This document shows positions 24,060-32,556 of a stretch of 64,000 bases of DNA, piece after piece. Positions within the stretch are counted from its first letter, which is position 1, and the number at the start of each line of letters is the position of its first letter. Below the pieces are notes generated by a model that saw only the letters and a list, made by a program, of their open reading frames with translations, was not told the DNA's origin and searched no databases. The DNA lies in contig JAJPHF010000092.1 in assembly GCA_021325365.1 (NCBI GenBank), positions 1 to 64,000 of the forward strand, written 5' to 3'. A program made the position numbers and the translations under genes. Source of the DNA: Pseudomonadota bacterium. GTDB taxonomy: Bacteria; Chloroflexota; UBA6077; JAJPHF01.

Positions 24060-25523
24060 CTAGCTGATCGCCGCGGCAAGCGCCTCGAGCGCCGCGGCGA
24101 AGGCGGCCGGCGGCGCGTGGGCCACGCCGGCGCCGATCTGGCCGATCCCCGGCTCGCGGTGCGCGATGGCCGTGTTGATGAGCGGCGTGATACCTGTTTC
24201 CACGACCTTGCGCACGTCGATGCCCACCGGCGTGCCTTGCCCGCCCAGCGCGGGCAGCAGGAAGACCTCGTGCTCGGCCAGCGTGATCTCGCGCGCGAGC
24301 TGCGTCTGCTGCTGGCCCGCCCGCGTGTCGCGGAGGCCCAGGAACGGGACGAGCGCCGGGGCGGTCGCCATCGCCATCCCGCCGAGCCCCACCGTTTCCA
24401 TGATGGCACTGTCGCCGATGTCGCGGCAGGCGTCCGCGGCAGTGTAGCCGGGGAAGTAGAGGCCCTGCACCAGGTCGGCCGGGCCGGTGAACCAGCGATC
24501 GCCCAGGCCGCTCACCCGCAGGCCCAGCTCGACACCGTTGCGGGCCATCGCCGTGACCAGGCTGCTGTCCGGCACGCCGTGGGCGGCGTCGGCGGCGGCC
24601 TTGGCCGCGCCCATCGCCAGGTTCAGGAAGAACTGGTCGTTGTTGCGAGTGAGGAAGCGCATCACGCGGTCGAGCCGGTCGCCGTCCCGCCGCAGCGCCG
24701 CCGTGAGGTGCGGGGCGATGGCGCGCACGAAGAGCGCCGTCGACGCCAGGTTGCGCATGTGCAGCTCGTCGCCCATCTGCAGCGCCTGGGCGACGAGCGC
24801 GTTCAGGTCGAGCCCGCCGGCGTCGGCGATCGCGGCGCGCAGCGCCGGCGCTAGCTCGTCGCGCATCCAGCGCAGCCGCTCCAGCACCTCGGGCTGCGTC
24901 GCGCCGAAACGCAGCACCTTGCCCATGCCCTCGTTGATCGTGACGTAGGCGCGATTGCCCGTGGCGCGGTTCTCGACGACGAAGACGGGCATGGACGCGG
25001 TGATGATGCCGGTCATCGGGCCGACGGCGGCGTGGGCGTGGCACGGCGCGATGCGGATCGCACCTTCGGCCAGCCGGCGCGCTGCCTCGGCCGGGTCGGC
25101 GGCCAACCCCTCGTACACCGCCCCCACCGCCACGGCGCCGCGCTGCAGCGGGCACATCGCGTCCCAGGCGATCGGGGGGCCGGCGTGCAGCACGAGGTCG
25201 TGCGCCATGCCGGGGAGCGCGTCGCCGGCCGTCAGTACGTCCACGAGCACGGGCTGGCTGTCGAGCAGGCGGCGCACGGCCGTCGCGTTCGCCGCCTCGA
25301 TGCGGGCCGCGGCGCTCGCCTGGCCGGGGCGGTCGCGCGCGTCGCCGGCCGTGAGCCGCGCGAGCAGGCCCGCCAGGCGCGCGTCGCCGCCGGCAGGCGG
25401 CTGCCAGTCCACCTGCACCACGGGCGCCTGCTGACGCTGCAGCTCCGCGGCAAACAGCTCCAGCCCAACGTTCACCACGCGGGGTGGGCCGCCGAGCAGC
25501 GCCCGCGCCTTCTCCGTCGCCAT
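24060..25523 (-). CDS. DUF1116 protein (YlbE/AllG-like), oxamate carbamoyltransferase-type subunit, copy 1
   Basis: A 487-residue DUF1116 member. Hallmarks: VVNVGLELFAAELQRQQAPVVQVDW, ATAVRRLLDSQPVLVDVLTAGDALPGM, LHAGPPIAWDAMCPLQRGA, GPMTGIITASMPVF, MGDELHMRNLASTALF, GLGDRWFTGPADLVQGLYFPGY and HREPGIGQIGAGVAHAP. In enterobacteria the DUF1116 protein works with FdrA and DUF2877 as oxamate carbamoyltransferase, which converts oxalurate plus phosphate to oxamate and carbamoyl phosphate. Here it is separated from its FdrA partner by a toxin-antitoxin pair on the other strand, and a response regulator follows. No DUF2877 accompanies this copy. Confidence 0.9.
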   Translation of the reverse strand: MATEKARALLGGPPRVVNVGLELFAAELQRQQAPVVQVDWQPPAGGDARLAGLLARLTAGDARDRPGQASAAARIEAANATAVRRLLDSQPVLVDVLTAGDALPGMAHDLVLHAGPPIAWDAMCPLQRGAVAVGAVYEGLAADPAEAARRLAEGAIRIAPCHAHAAVGPMTGIITASMPVFVVENRATGNRAYVTINEGMGKVLRFGATQPEVLERLRWMRDELAPALRAAIADAGGLDLNALVAQALQMGDELHMRNLASTALFVRAIAPHLTAALRRDGDRLDRVMRFLTRNNDQFFLNLAMGAAKAAADAAHGVPDSSLVTAMARNGVELGLRVSGLGDRWFTGPADLVQGLYFPGYTAADACRDIGDSAIMETVGLGGMAMATAPALVPFLGLRDTRAGQQQTQLAREITLAEHEVFLLPALGGQGTPVGIDVRKVVETGITPLINTAIAHREPGIGQIGAGVAHAPPAAFAAALEALAAAIS

Positions 25524-25560
25524 GCCGCCTCCGCTATCGCCTAATATAACGATGGAACGT

Positions 25561-25572
25561 CAAAACGTTTTG
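25561..25572. promoter_or_regulatory. Palindrome in front of the toxin-antitoxin genes
   Basis: CAAAACGTTTTG is a perfect 12-bp palindrome ending 8 bp before ATG 25581, with a TATAAC box about 20 bp upstream. It is a likely autoregulatory operator for the antitoxin. Confidence 0.4.
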
Positions 25573-25580
25573 GAGTCAGG

Positions 25581-25814
25581 ATGCGCGGCGACATGGTTCG
25601 CTCCACCATTTATCTAGACGCGGCGCTGCACCAGGCGCTACGGCTCAAGGCTGCTACCGCTCATCGCAGTATGTCCGACATCGTCAACGACGCTCTCCGC
25701 TCGCTGCTACGCGAAGACGAGGAGGATCTGGCCGCCTTCGCCGAGCGCGAGCAGGAACCGTCGATAAGCTACGAGACTTTCCTGGCCCAGCTCAAGGCCG
25801 ATGGCACGCTATGA
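25581..25814 (+). CDS. Antitoxin of a RelE/ParE-type module
   Basis: 77 residues beginning MRGDMVRSTIYLDAALHQAL. A short strand (RSTIYLD) followed by helices (LKAATAHRSMSDIVNDALRSLL) forms a ribbon-helix-helix/CopG fold, and the acidic C-terminus (EDEEDLAAFAEREQE) is the likely toxin-binding tail. A second ATG at 25593 is an alternative start. The stop overlaps the toxin start by 14 bp, which is typical translational coupling. The pair lies between the DUF1116 and FdrA genes and runs opposite to both. Confidence 0.85.
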   Translation: MRGDMVRSTIYLDAALHQALRLKAATAHRSMSDIVNDALRSLLREDEEDLAAFAEREQEPSISYETFLAQLKADGTL

Positions 25815-26064
25815 CCTCATCGTCAAGCCGTCCGTCGCCAAGGACCTCCGTGGCATCCCGCGGGCGGACGTGCGCCGCATCCTGGAATGCATGGAAGCCT
25901 TACGCGACGACCCGCGCCCGCCTGGAGCCGAGAAGCTCTCGGCGCAGGAGCGTTACCGCATCCGGCAGGGCAACTATCGCATCCTCTACACGGTAGCCGA
26001 TGCCGCGCTCACGGTCGAGATAGTGAAAGTAGGACATCGGCGCGACGTGTATCGCGAGCCTTGA
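25801..26064 (+). CDS. RelE/ParE-family toxin
   Basis: An 87-residue mRNA interferase or gyrase-toxin fold protein: MARYDLIVKPSVAKDLRGIP, then AEKLSAQERYRIRQGNYRILYTV and IVKVGHRRDVYRE. The basic RYRIRQGNYRILY strand and the C-terminal HRRDVY carry the residues used by RelE for ribosome-dependent cleavage. It appears complete, unlike the RelE remnant at 9093. It overlaps the antitoxin by 14 bp and ends 7 bp from the convergent end of the FdrA gene. Confidence 0.9.
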   Translation: MARYDLIVKPSVAKDLRGIPRADVRRILECMEALRDDPRPPGAEKLSAQERYRIRQGNYRILYTVADAALTVEIVKVGHRRDVYREP

Positions 26065-26071
26065 GCCGAGC

Positions 26072-27628
26072 CTATCCGCTCGCCGGGGCGGCGCGCAGGG
26101 CGATGGCCGCGGCCGCCCGCGCCGCCTGCGCGTTGGTCGGGAACACGAGCGCGCCCACGGCGCGCAGCGCCGCCTCCTGTGGGCGGAGGCCCTGCGGGTC
26201 GCCGTCGGTCCCGCAGACCGACACCACTACCGGCAGGTAGCGCCCCGCCGCCTCGGCCCGCGCCCGCGCCTCGGCCAGCGTCGGCGCGAGCGCGCCCGCC
26301 GGGTCGGCGTGCGCGCCGTAGCCGAGGATGACGTCCAGCAGCAGCACGGCCGTTTCGGGGTCGTCGGCCTCGGCGAGCAGCCGTTCGGCCCGCAGACTGC
26401 CGTCGATCATCGGGTGGGGCCGGCCGACCGTGAACTCGTCGGCGCCCAGGTCCACGATCGTATGGCCCACGGACTGGCGCGGCGCCGGCAGGCGGCGGTC
26501 CTCGGCCAAGGGGACGTTCGAGTAGACGGTGAGCTGCGGCTGCAGGACCACCTGCGCCTCGTAGGCGAGGGTGCCGCCCGCGTAGAGCCCGCGGAGGTAC
26601 TGCTGGCTGGGCGCGAGCCGCGCGGCCTCGGCGCGGAGCGCGGCGAGCGGCTGGGGCGCGGCGTCGAGCGCCGGCTGCTCGCCCGCCAGGCGGATCGCCA
26701 GCGCCGCCGCCTGGTCGAGCGTGGTCACGGGATGGGCGCCCGCCCGCTGGGCGCTCTCCGGCCGCGCGTTCAGGAAGCAGGTCACCACCGGCTTCCGCAG
26801 GTCGCGGATGCGCTCGTACACCGCCGCGGCCGGCACGAGGTCGGGCGGCTTGGAGACCAGCACCAGCACCGCCGTCGCCGGATCGTCGGCGAGCAGGTCG
26901 ATGCCCTGCCGCATCATCAGGCCGCCGACCGCGGCCGCCATGTCGCGGCTACCCGTTCCGATGCCGTGCGAGACGCCCGAACCGTAGCGGTGCACGAGGC
27001 TGCTGACCGCCTGCAAGCCGGTGCCGGAGGCGGAGACGAGCCCGATCGGCCCCCGCCGCACGGCGTTGGCAAAGCCGAGCCCCACGCCGCCGATGAGCGC
27101 CGTACCCGCGTCGGGGCCCATCAAGAGCAGGCCCCGCCGCGCGGCCAGCCGCTTGAGCGCGACTTCCTGGTCCAGCGGGACGTTGTCGCTGAACAGGAGC
27201 ACGTGCAGGTCGCGCTGGAGCGCCTTCTCCGCATCGGCGGCGGCGAACTGGCCCGGCACGGAGACGATCGCCAGGTTCGCCTCCGGCAGCGCGCGCAGCG
27301 CCGCGTCGAGCGTGCGCGCGCGCGGCAGCGCGGCCCGCTCGCCGCCGGCGCTCGGCGGCTCCAGCAGGCGAACGGTGGCCGCAAGCGCTCGCTCGGCCGC
27401 GGCGGCCGAGTCGGCGGCGACGCCGATCAGCAGGTCGGCCGGGCCGGCCGCGTGGCCCGCGTCGTCGAGCAGCCCGGCCTCGGCCATGAGCGCCTTGTTC
27501 GGCCCGGTGGCCATCATCGCCGCCGCGCGGAGCACCCCCGGCAGGCTGGTCAGCTCGCCGGACAGCCGCATCAGGACCACCGAGTCCCGGTAGCTGTTGG
27601 GCCGGACCAGCGCGCGGACCACGACCAT
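26072..27628 (-). CDS. fdrA: FdrA/AllF-like acyl-CoA synthetase-fold protein, copy 1
   Basis: A 518-residue protein of the FdrA family, which has the succinyl-CoA-synthetase-like Rossmann and flavodoxin domains. Hallmarks: VVVRALVRPNSYRDSVVLM, TGPNKALMAEAGLL, LHVLLFSDNVPLDQEVALKRLA, LLMGPDAGTALIGGVGLGFAN, GLVSASGTGLQAVSSLVHRYGSGVSHGIGTGSRD, and PHPMIDGSLRAERL with VVSVCGTDGDPQGLRPQE near the end. With DUF1116 and DUF2877 proteins it forms the carbamoyl-transferring enzyme of allantoin fermentation. It points toward its DUF1116 partner but a toxin-antitoxin pair separates them. It is divergent from the carbamate kinase at 27983, which would use the carbamoyl phosphate. Confidence 0.9.
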   Translation of the reverse strand: MVVVRALVRPNSYRDSVVLMRLSGELTSLPGVLRAAAMMATGPNKALMAEAGLLDDAGHAAGPADLLIGVAADSAAAAERALAATVRLLEPPSAGGERAALPRARTLDAALRALPEANLAIVSVPGQFAAADAEKALQRDLHVLLFSDNVPLDQEVALKRLAARRGLLLMGPDAGTALIGGVGLGFANAVRRGPIGLVSASGTGLQAVSSLVHRYGSGVSHGIGTGSRDMAAAVGGLMMRQGIDLLADDPATAVLVLVSKPPDLVPAAAVYERIRDLRKPVVTCFLNARPESAQRAGAHPVTTLDQAAALAIRLAGEQPALDAAPQPLAALRAEAARLAPSQQYLRGLYAGGTLAYEAQVVLQPQLTVYSNVPLAEDRRLPAPRQSVGHTIVDLGADEFTVGRPHPMIDGSLRAERLLAEADDPETAVLLLDVILGYGAHADPAGALAPTLAEARARAEAAGRYLPVVVSVCGTDGDPQGLRPQEAALRAVGALVFPTNAQAARAAAAIALRAAPASG

Positions 27629-27982
27629 CGCCAGCGTCGTCCTCTCTCGCCGCGGGCAGCGCCGGGAGCCGGGCGTGCCCCAGGGCGCTCTCGCTGCCAG
27701 TGTACTTCATGCCGCGCCGCACCCGCGCGACCGCGCGCCGGCCCGGCGCGACGGTGGGCCGCCCGCCAGCCCAGCCCCGGCGCCAAACCGGCGGGGGGCT
27801 AGGTAATCGCGGCAAGAGCCGGGCACGCCGCGCTAGGTACACGTTAGGTAGATCACACGATTGTCGGTGAGTAGCGGCGCGTCGATACTTGAGGCCTAAT
27901 CAGGGCTTGAGGCCGCATCGGAAGTCGCCGTCTGCCGCGCGAGCCGGGCGGCCAGCGGCCGCTCTCGCGCCTGGAGGTGAAC
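27629..27982. other. Divergent intergenic region between fdrA and carbamate kinase
   Basis: No gene is apparent. The A/T-richer part near 27838-27870 (TAGGTACACGTTAGGTAGATC, then CACGATTGTCGG) is the likely site of divergent promoters, but no clear hexamer pair was found. GGAGG at 27973-27977 is the ribosome-binding site of the carbamate kinase gene. Confidence 0.35.
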
Positions 27983-29053
27983 GTGCCGGCAAGTGGCGAC
28001 CACACGCCATCGCCCGGCGCGGCGCGTACGCCGGCCCCGCTGGCGGTCGTGGCGTTCGGGGGCAACGCGATCGTCCGCCCGGGCCAGCGAGGCCTGCCCG
28101 GCGAGCAGGCGGACAACCTGCGGCCGATGGCGCGCGAGATCGGCGCGCTGATCGAGGCGGGCTGGCGGGTGGCCGTTACCCACGGCAACGGCCCGCAGGT
28201 CGGGCACATCCAGCTCCAGCAAGCCGCCGCGGCGCCCGCCGTCCCGGCGATGCCGCTGGACGTGTGCGGGGCGATGAGCCAGGGGCAGATCGGGTACCTG
28301 CTGGAGCAAGCGATCGCGGCCGAGCTGGCGCGGCGCCGCCTCCCCGTCCCGATCGCGAGCGTGCTCACCCAGACGCTCGTCGCGCCCGACGACGCCGCGT
28401 TCGAGCGCCCCACCAAGCCTATCGGGCCGTTCTACGACGCGGCGACCGCGCGCCGCTTGCAAGCCCGGCACGGCTGGTCGCTCGTCTCCGAGGCCGGCCG
28501 CGGCTTCCGGCGCCTGGTGCCGTCGCCCGCGCCGCGGCGGCTCGTCGAGCGCGACGCGATCCGGCTCCTCGTCGGCGCCGGGGTGCTGGTGATCGCCGCG
28601 GGCGGCGGCGGGGTGCCGGTCGTCCCGCTGCCGGATGGGGCATACCGCGGCGTGGAGGCGGTGATCGACAAGGACCGCGCGGCGTGCCTGCTCGCCCGCG
28701 AGCTGGGCGCGGCGGCGCTCATCCTGCTGACCGAGGTGCCGGCCGTCGCGGTCCACTACGGCACGCCGCGGCAGCGGGACCTCGGCGCCGTGAGCCTGGC
28801 CGAGCTAGAGGCGCTGGCGGCGGCGGGGCACTTCCCGCCGGGCAGCATGGGGCCGAAAGTCGAGGCGGCGGTCGAGTTCGTGCGCGGGGGCGGTGGGCGC
28901 GCGGTGATCACGACGCCGGCCCTGCTGGGCGAGGCGCTCGCCGGGCGGGCGGGGACGCGGGTGTACGGCGACCACACGGCGCCGCCGCCCCCGGACGTCG
29001 CTGGCGAGGCCCTGGCGCGGCGCGCGGACCGGCGGCCGGTGTGCAGCAGTTGA
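27983..29053 (+). CDS. arcC: Carbamate kinase
   Basis: A 356-residue amino acid kinase that makes ATP from carbamoyl phosphate. Family motifs: VVAFGGNAIVRPGQ, VAVTHGNGPQVGHIQLQQ, LDVCGAMSQGQIGYLLEQ, the PTKPIGPFYD loop, LVIAAGGGGVPVVPL, VEAVIDKDRAACLLARELGA and GSMGPKVEAAVEFV. GTG 27983 was chosen because GGAGG lies five bases upstream; GTG 27977 would leave no spacing. The protein is about 45 residues longer than ArcC, mostly at its two ends. Its position next to FdrA/DUF1116 fits ATP recovery from oxalurate-type carbamoyl donors. Confidence 0.92.
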   Translation: MPASGDHTPSPGAARTPAPLAVVAFGGNAIVRPGQRGLPGEQADNLRPMAREIGALIEAGWRVAVTHGNGPQVGHIQLQQAAAAPAVPAMPLDVCGAMSQGQIGYLLEQAIAAELARRRLPVPIASVLTQTLVAPDDAAFERPTKPIGPFYDAATARRLQARHGWSLVSEAGRGFRRLVPSPAPRRLVERDAIRLLVGAGVLVIAAGGGGVPVVPLPDGAYRGVEAVIDKDRAACLLARELGAAALILLTEVPAVAVHYGTPRQRDLGAVSLAELEALAAAGHFPPGSMGPKVEAAVEFVRGGGGRAVITTPALLGEALAGRAGTRVYGDHTAPPPPDVAGEALARRADRRPVCSS

Positions 29054-29138
29054 CGTATCTCGCCGTTAGCTGGCACACTTGGGGCCACCGCGGATGCGCT
29101 CGCCCAGCGTCACTTGCTGTTGTTCGAGGTTGGCGACC

Positions 29139-29933
29139 ATGACGGCACCCTCCCCCGCGCGCATCCCACTCGGCTCTAGCCCGCGCAATCACTGGCGGGT
29201 CTCGGCGGACACCGTCGACCTGACGCGCCCGGCCGTGCCGCCGCGCCCGCTGCACCTCGACGCCGAGCCGCAGCGGCTCATAATCGACGCCGCGCGAACG
29301 GCGATGGTCGTGGTGGACATGCAGAACGACTTCTGCTCGCCCGCGGGCTGGCTCGCCCATATCGGCGTGGACGTGACGCCCGCCCGGGGCCCAATCGAGC
29401 CGCTGCGGGAGCTGCTGCCGGCACTGCGGGCAGCGGATATGCCCGTCGTCTGGGTCAACTGGGGCAACCGGCCCGACCGGCTGAACCTCAGCCCCGCGCT
29501 CCATCACGTCTACAAGCCGACGGGCGAGGGCGTGGGGCTGGGCGATCCGCTGCCGGGCCACGGCGCGCGGGTGCTGGAGCGCGGGAGCTGGGCGGCCGCG
29601 GTGGTGGACGAACTGGCGCCGGCCGAGGGCGACGTGCGGGTCGACAAGTACCGCATGAGCGGCTTCTGGGACACCGAGCTGGACAGCATCCTGCGGAACC
29701 TGGGGATCACCACGCTGCTCTTCGGCGGCGTGAACGCCGATCAGTGCGTGCTGGCCACGCTGATGGACGCGAACTTCCTCGGCTACGACTGCGTGCTGGT
29801 GCGCGACTGCACCGCCACCACGTCGCCGGACTACTGCATGCAGGCGACGCTCTACAACGTGAAACAGTGCTTCGGCTTCGTCGCCGACAGCCAGGCGCTC
29901 CGCGAGGCGATCGCGGCGCTGGGGAAGGAGTAG
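29139..29933 (+). CDS. Isochorismatase-family amidohydrolase, RutB-like
   Basis: A 264-residue cysteine hydrolase. The catalytic triad is visible: Asp in MVVVDMQNDFCSPAGW, Lys in VDKYRMSGFWDTELD, Cys in GVNADQCVLATLMDANFLGYD. The spacing and the text ELAPAEGDVRVDKYRMSGF closely resemble ureidoacrylate amidohydrolase RutB, which releases carbamate from a ureido compound. ATG 29139 is preceded by GAGG and gives the RutB-like N-terminus. A ureide or N-carbamoyl substrate would fit the neighbouring carbamate kinase and FdrA/DUF1116 genes. Biuret hydrolase is an alternative. Confidence 0.85.
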   Translation: MTAPSPARIPLGSSPRNHWRVSADTVDLTRPAVPPRPLHLDAEPQRLIIDAARTAMVVVDMQNDFCSPAGWLAHIGVDVTPARGPIEPLRELLPALRAADMPVVWVNWGNRPDRLNLSPALHHVYKPTGEGVGLGDPLPGHGARVLERGSWAAAVVDELAPAEGDVRVDKYRMSGFWDTELDSILRNLGITTLLFGGVNADQCVLATLMDANFLGYDCVLVRDCTATTSPDYCMQATLYNVKQCFGFVADSQALREAIAALGKE

Positions 29934-29935
29934 GC

Positions 29936-30358
29936 ATGGACCCACTGGCGAAGCCGCCCGCCCAGTACCGCGCATACCGCATCGAGCCCGGGGCCACCAA
30001 CCGGCTGGTCGTCGTCTTCGACCCGCTGGCCGAGGACGTGTCGTTCATCCACTGCGTGGAGATCTGGGACGAGGGCGGCGCCCAGCCGCCGAACGTCCAT
30101 GCCAACGCCGACGAGATCTTCTACATCCTGAAGGGCGAGGCGCGGGCGCACTGCGACGGACGCACTTTCGCACTCCAGGCGGGCGACAGCTTCCTCGCGC
30201 CGCGCGGCAAGACGCACCAGATCGAGAACGCCGGCCCGGGGCGCATGTACGCGCTCTGCACGATGATCCCGAACGACGGCTTCGCGGAGCTGATCCGCCA
30301 GGGCGTGCCGGACGCGCTCGACGACGAAGACCTCGCGGTGCTGCGGCGGCTGGCATGA
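29936..30358 (+). CDS. Cupin-domain protein
   Basis: A 140-residue single cupin barrel. Motif 1 is recognisable in PPNVHANADEIFYILKGEARAHC and motif 2 in LAPRGKTHQIENAG, with His and Glu positions suited to bind a metal ion. The gene starts 2 bp after the isochorismatase stop and ends overlapping the UbiD start (ATGA), so it belongs to the same operon. Possible roles are a ureidoglycolate-lyase-like or dioxygenase-like reaction, or a sensor. The substrate is unknown. Confidence 0.8.
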   Translation: MDPLAKPPAQYRAYRIEPGATNRLVVVFDPLAEDVSFIHCVEIWDEGGAQPPNVHANADEIFYILKGEARAHCDGRTFALQAGDSFLAPRGKTHQIENAGPGRMYALCTMIPNDGFAELIRQGVPDALDDEDLAVLRRLA

Positions 30359-31698
30359 CGGTCCATGACCTGCGCACCTGCCTGGACGCGCTGCGCCAGG
30401 CGGGCGAGGTGTACGACATCTACCGCGAGGTGGACCCGGTGCGGGAGCTGGGCGCGGTGCTGCGCGCCTGCGAGCGCGCCGAGAAGGCCGGCTACTTCCA
30501 CCACGTGCGGGGCTACGACGTGCCCGTGGTGGGCAGCGTGCTCAGCTCGCAGAAGCAGGTGGCGCTCGCGCTCGGCTGCCCCGTGGAGGCGGTCGCCGGG
30601 CGCATGGGCGAGGCGACCGAGCGGCCGCTGCCGCCGGCGCTGGCCGAGGGGCCGGCGCCCTGCCAGGAAGTGCAGGTGCGACCGCCGCTCGACCTGATGG
30701 CCTGGCCCATCCCCACCCACTCCCCGCTCGACGCCGGACCGTTCATCACGGCCGGCGTGGTGATCGCCCGCGACCCCGCCGACGGCCGCCACAACCTGTC
30801 GTACAACCGCATGCAGGTGTTCGGGCCGGACCGGGCGGGCGTGAACATCAACGTGTGGCGGCACCTGAAGGAGTTCTTCGACGCGATCGAGCCGGAGGGG
30901 CGCAGCCTGCCGTTCTGCGTGGCGATCGGCCCCGACCCGGTTGTGATGATGGCCGCGGCCTTCCGCTACGATGGCGACGAGTACGAGATCGCCGGCGCCC
31001 TGCGGGGCGCCCCCATCCCGGTCGTGCGGGCGCTGACCTGCGACGTGCTGGTGCCCGCGTACAGCGAGATCGTGCTGGAGTGCGAGCTGCTGCCCGGCGA
31101 GCGGGCGCACGAGGGGCCGATGGCCGAGTTCACGGGGCACTACTCGGGCGCCGGCCAGCGGCACGTGGCGCGCGTGAACGCCATCACCCACCGGCGCGGC
31201 CCCATCTTCCAGACGATGAACGGCGGCGGCTACGAGCACGTCAGCCTGGGGAACACGATCACCCGCGAGCCGCTGCTGGCACGGTTCATCGAGCACATCA
31301 CGAAGCGGCTCGTGGCCGTCCACCTGCCGCCCTACGCCTCGGGCTTCACGGCGATCGTCAGCCTGGACCGGCCGGCGCCCGGCGAGGCGCGCAACGTGGC
31401 GCTCGCCGCGATGGCCGCCCACGTCAACGTCAAGCAGGTGATCCTGGTCGACGCCGACATCGACGTGTACGACCCCGCCGCCGTGCTGTGGGCGGTCTCG
31501 ACGCGCGTGCGCTGGGACCAGGACGTGGTGCCGATCCCGGGGATCCACGGCAACGAGCTGGACCCGACGGCCGACGACGACGGCGTGCAGTGCAAGACCA
31601 TCATCGACGCGACGCTGGACGCCGCGGCGCGCGAGCGGTACGTGAAGGTCACGTATCCGCCCGTCGACCTGGCCAGCTACCTGGGAGCGGCGCCGTAG
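30355..31698 (+). CDS. UbiD-family prenylated-FMN decarboxylase
   Basis: A 447-residue (de)carboxylase. UbiD features: VVIARDPADGRHNLSYNRMQVFGPDR (substrate and prFMN/Mn-binding region with Arg), PFCVAIGPDPVVMMAAAFR, and ECELLPGERAHEGPMAEFTGHYSG, which holds the Glu-Arg-Glu catalytic network and the EGP-x3-FTG motif. Also SARTVR-like VSTRVRWDQDVVPIPG near the end. It requires prenyl-FMN made by a UbiX partner, which is not in the window. It overlaps the cupin gene by 4 bp and is followed 2 bp later by an SDR gene. The likely substrate is an alpha,beta-unsaturated or aromatic acid. Confidence 0.92.
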   Translation: MTVHDLRTCLDALRQAGEVYDIYREVDPVRELGAVLRACERAEKAGYFHHVRGYDVPVVGSVLSSQKQVALALGCPVEAVAGRMGEATERPLPPALAEGPAPCQEVQVRPPLDLMAWPIPTHSPLDAGPFITAGVVIARDPADGRHNLSYNRMQVFGPDRAGVNINVWRHLKEFFDAIEPEGRSLPFCVAIGPDPVVMMAAAFRYDGDEYEIAGALRGAPIPVVRALTCDVLVPAYSEIVLECELLPGERAHEGPMAEFTGHYSGAGQRHVARVNAITHRRGPIFQTMNGGGYEHVSLGNTITREPLLARFIEHITKRLVAVHLPPYASGFTAIVSLDRPAPGEARNVALAAMAAHVNVKQVILVDADIDVYDPAAVLWAVSTRVRWDQDVVPIPGIHGNELDPTADDDGVQCKTIIDATLDAAARERYVKVTYPPVDLASYLGAAP

Positions 31699-31700
31699 CC

Positions 31701-32486
31701 GTGGCCGAGCCGTCGAGCGCGCCGGCGGCCGCGCGCCCGCTGGCGGGGCGGGTGGCCGTCGTGACGGGCGGCGGGCGCGGGCTGGGGCGCGCGATCGCGC
31801 TAGCCTACGCGGCAGCGGGGGCGCGGCTCGTGCTCGCGGCGCGCACGCGGGCCGAGATCGAGCAGGTGGCGGCGCTGGCGACGGCGCGGGGCGCCCGCGC
31901 GCTGGCGGTGCCGACGGACGTGCGCGACGCGGCGGCGGTCGAGCGGCTGGTCGCGGCGACGCTGGAGGCGTTCGGCCAGATCGACGTGCTGGTGAACAAC
32001 GCCGGGGTGGGCCAGGGGATCGCGGGCCGGCCCATCGGGTCGCTGCTCGACGTCGAGCCGGCCGTGTGGGACGAGATTTTCGCGGTCAACTGCCGCGGGC
32101 CGTTCCTGTGCGCGCGGGCGGCGCTGCCGGCCATGCTGGCGCGCGGCCGGGGCGCGATCATCAACATCACGTCGGAGCTGGCGTGGAAGGTCTTTCCGGG
32201 CACGGCGCCCTACGGGCCGACGAAGGCCGCGGTGGAGCAGCTTACCCGCATCATGGCGGCCGAGTTCGGGCCACGGGGCGTCCGCGTGAACGCGCTGCAC
32301 CCGGGCGGCCCGGTCGACACGGCGATCTTCGGGCCGAACTTCCCGTCGACCGCGCCGGAGCGGCTGCGCCCGCCCGAGCTTATCGGGCCGGCGGCGGTCT
32401 GGCTGGCGTCCGACGCCGCGGCCGACGTGTGCGGGGCGGTGATCGACGCCCGCGCCTGGAACGCCGAGCACGGCATTGCCAGTTGA
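31701..32486 (+). CDS. Short-chain dehydrogenase/reductase
   Basis: A 261-residue classical SDR. GTG 31701 begins VAEPSSAP and lies 2 bp after the UbiD stop. Motifs: cofactor loop VVTGGGRGLGRAIAL, Arg after strand 2 (AARTRAEI) suggesting NADP(H), NNAG (VLVNNAGVGQG), catalytic Ser in NITSELAW and YxxxK in YGPTKAAVEQL. The C-terminal PPELIGPAAVWLASDAAADVCGAVI is typical. It probably oxidises or reduces a hydroxy or keto intermediate of the UbiD pathway. Confidence 0.9.
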   Translation: MAEPSSAPAAARPLAGRVAVVTGGGRGLGRAIALAYAAAGARLVLAARTRAEIEQVAALATARGARALAVPTDVRDAAAVERLVAATLEAFGQIDVLVNNAGVGQGIAGRPIGSLLDVEPAVWDEIFAVNCRGPFLCARAALPAMLARGRGAIINITSELAWKVFPGTAPYGPTKAAVEQLTRIMAAEFGPRGVRVNALHPGGPVDTAIFGPNFPSTAPERLRPPELIGPAAVWLASDAAADVCGAVIDARAWNAEHGIAS

Positions 32487-32556
32487 TGGGACGGCGGGGA
32501 GCGCCGCGCGGCGCTGACCCCGAGTGCGCCGGCGCGGGCCGGCGAGGAGGTAGGGC

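Noticed and set aside
30855..32486. 543-codon frame joining UbiD antiframe and SDR
   Set aside because: The first 280 codons are an alternate frame of the UbiD gene. Only the part from GTG 31701 is the real SDR.
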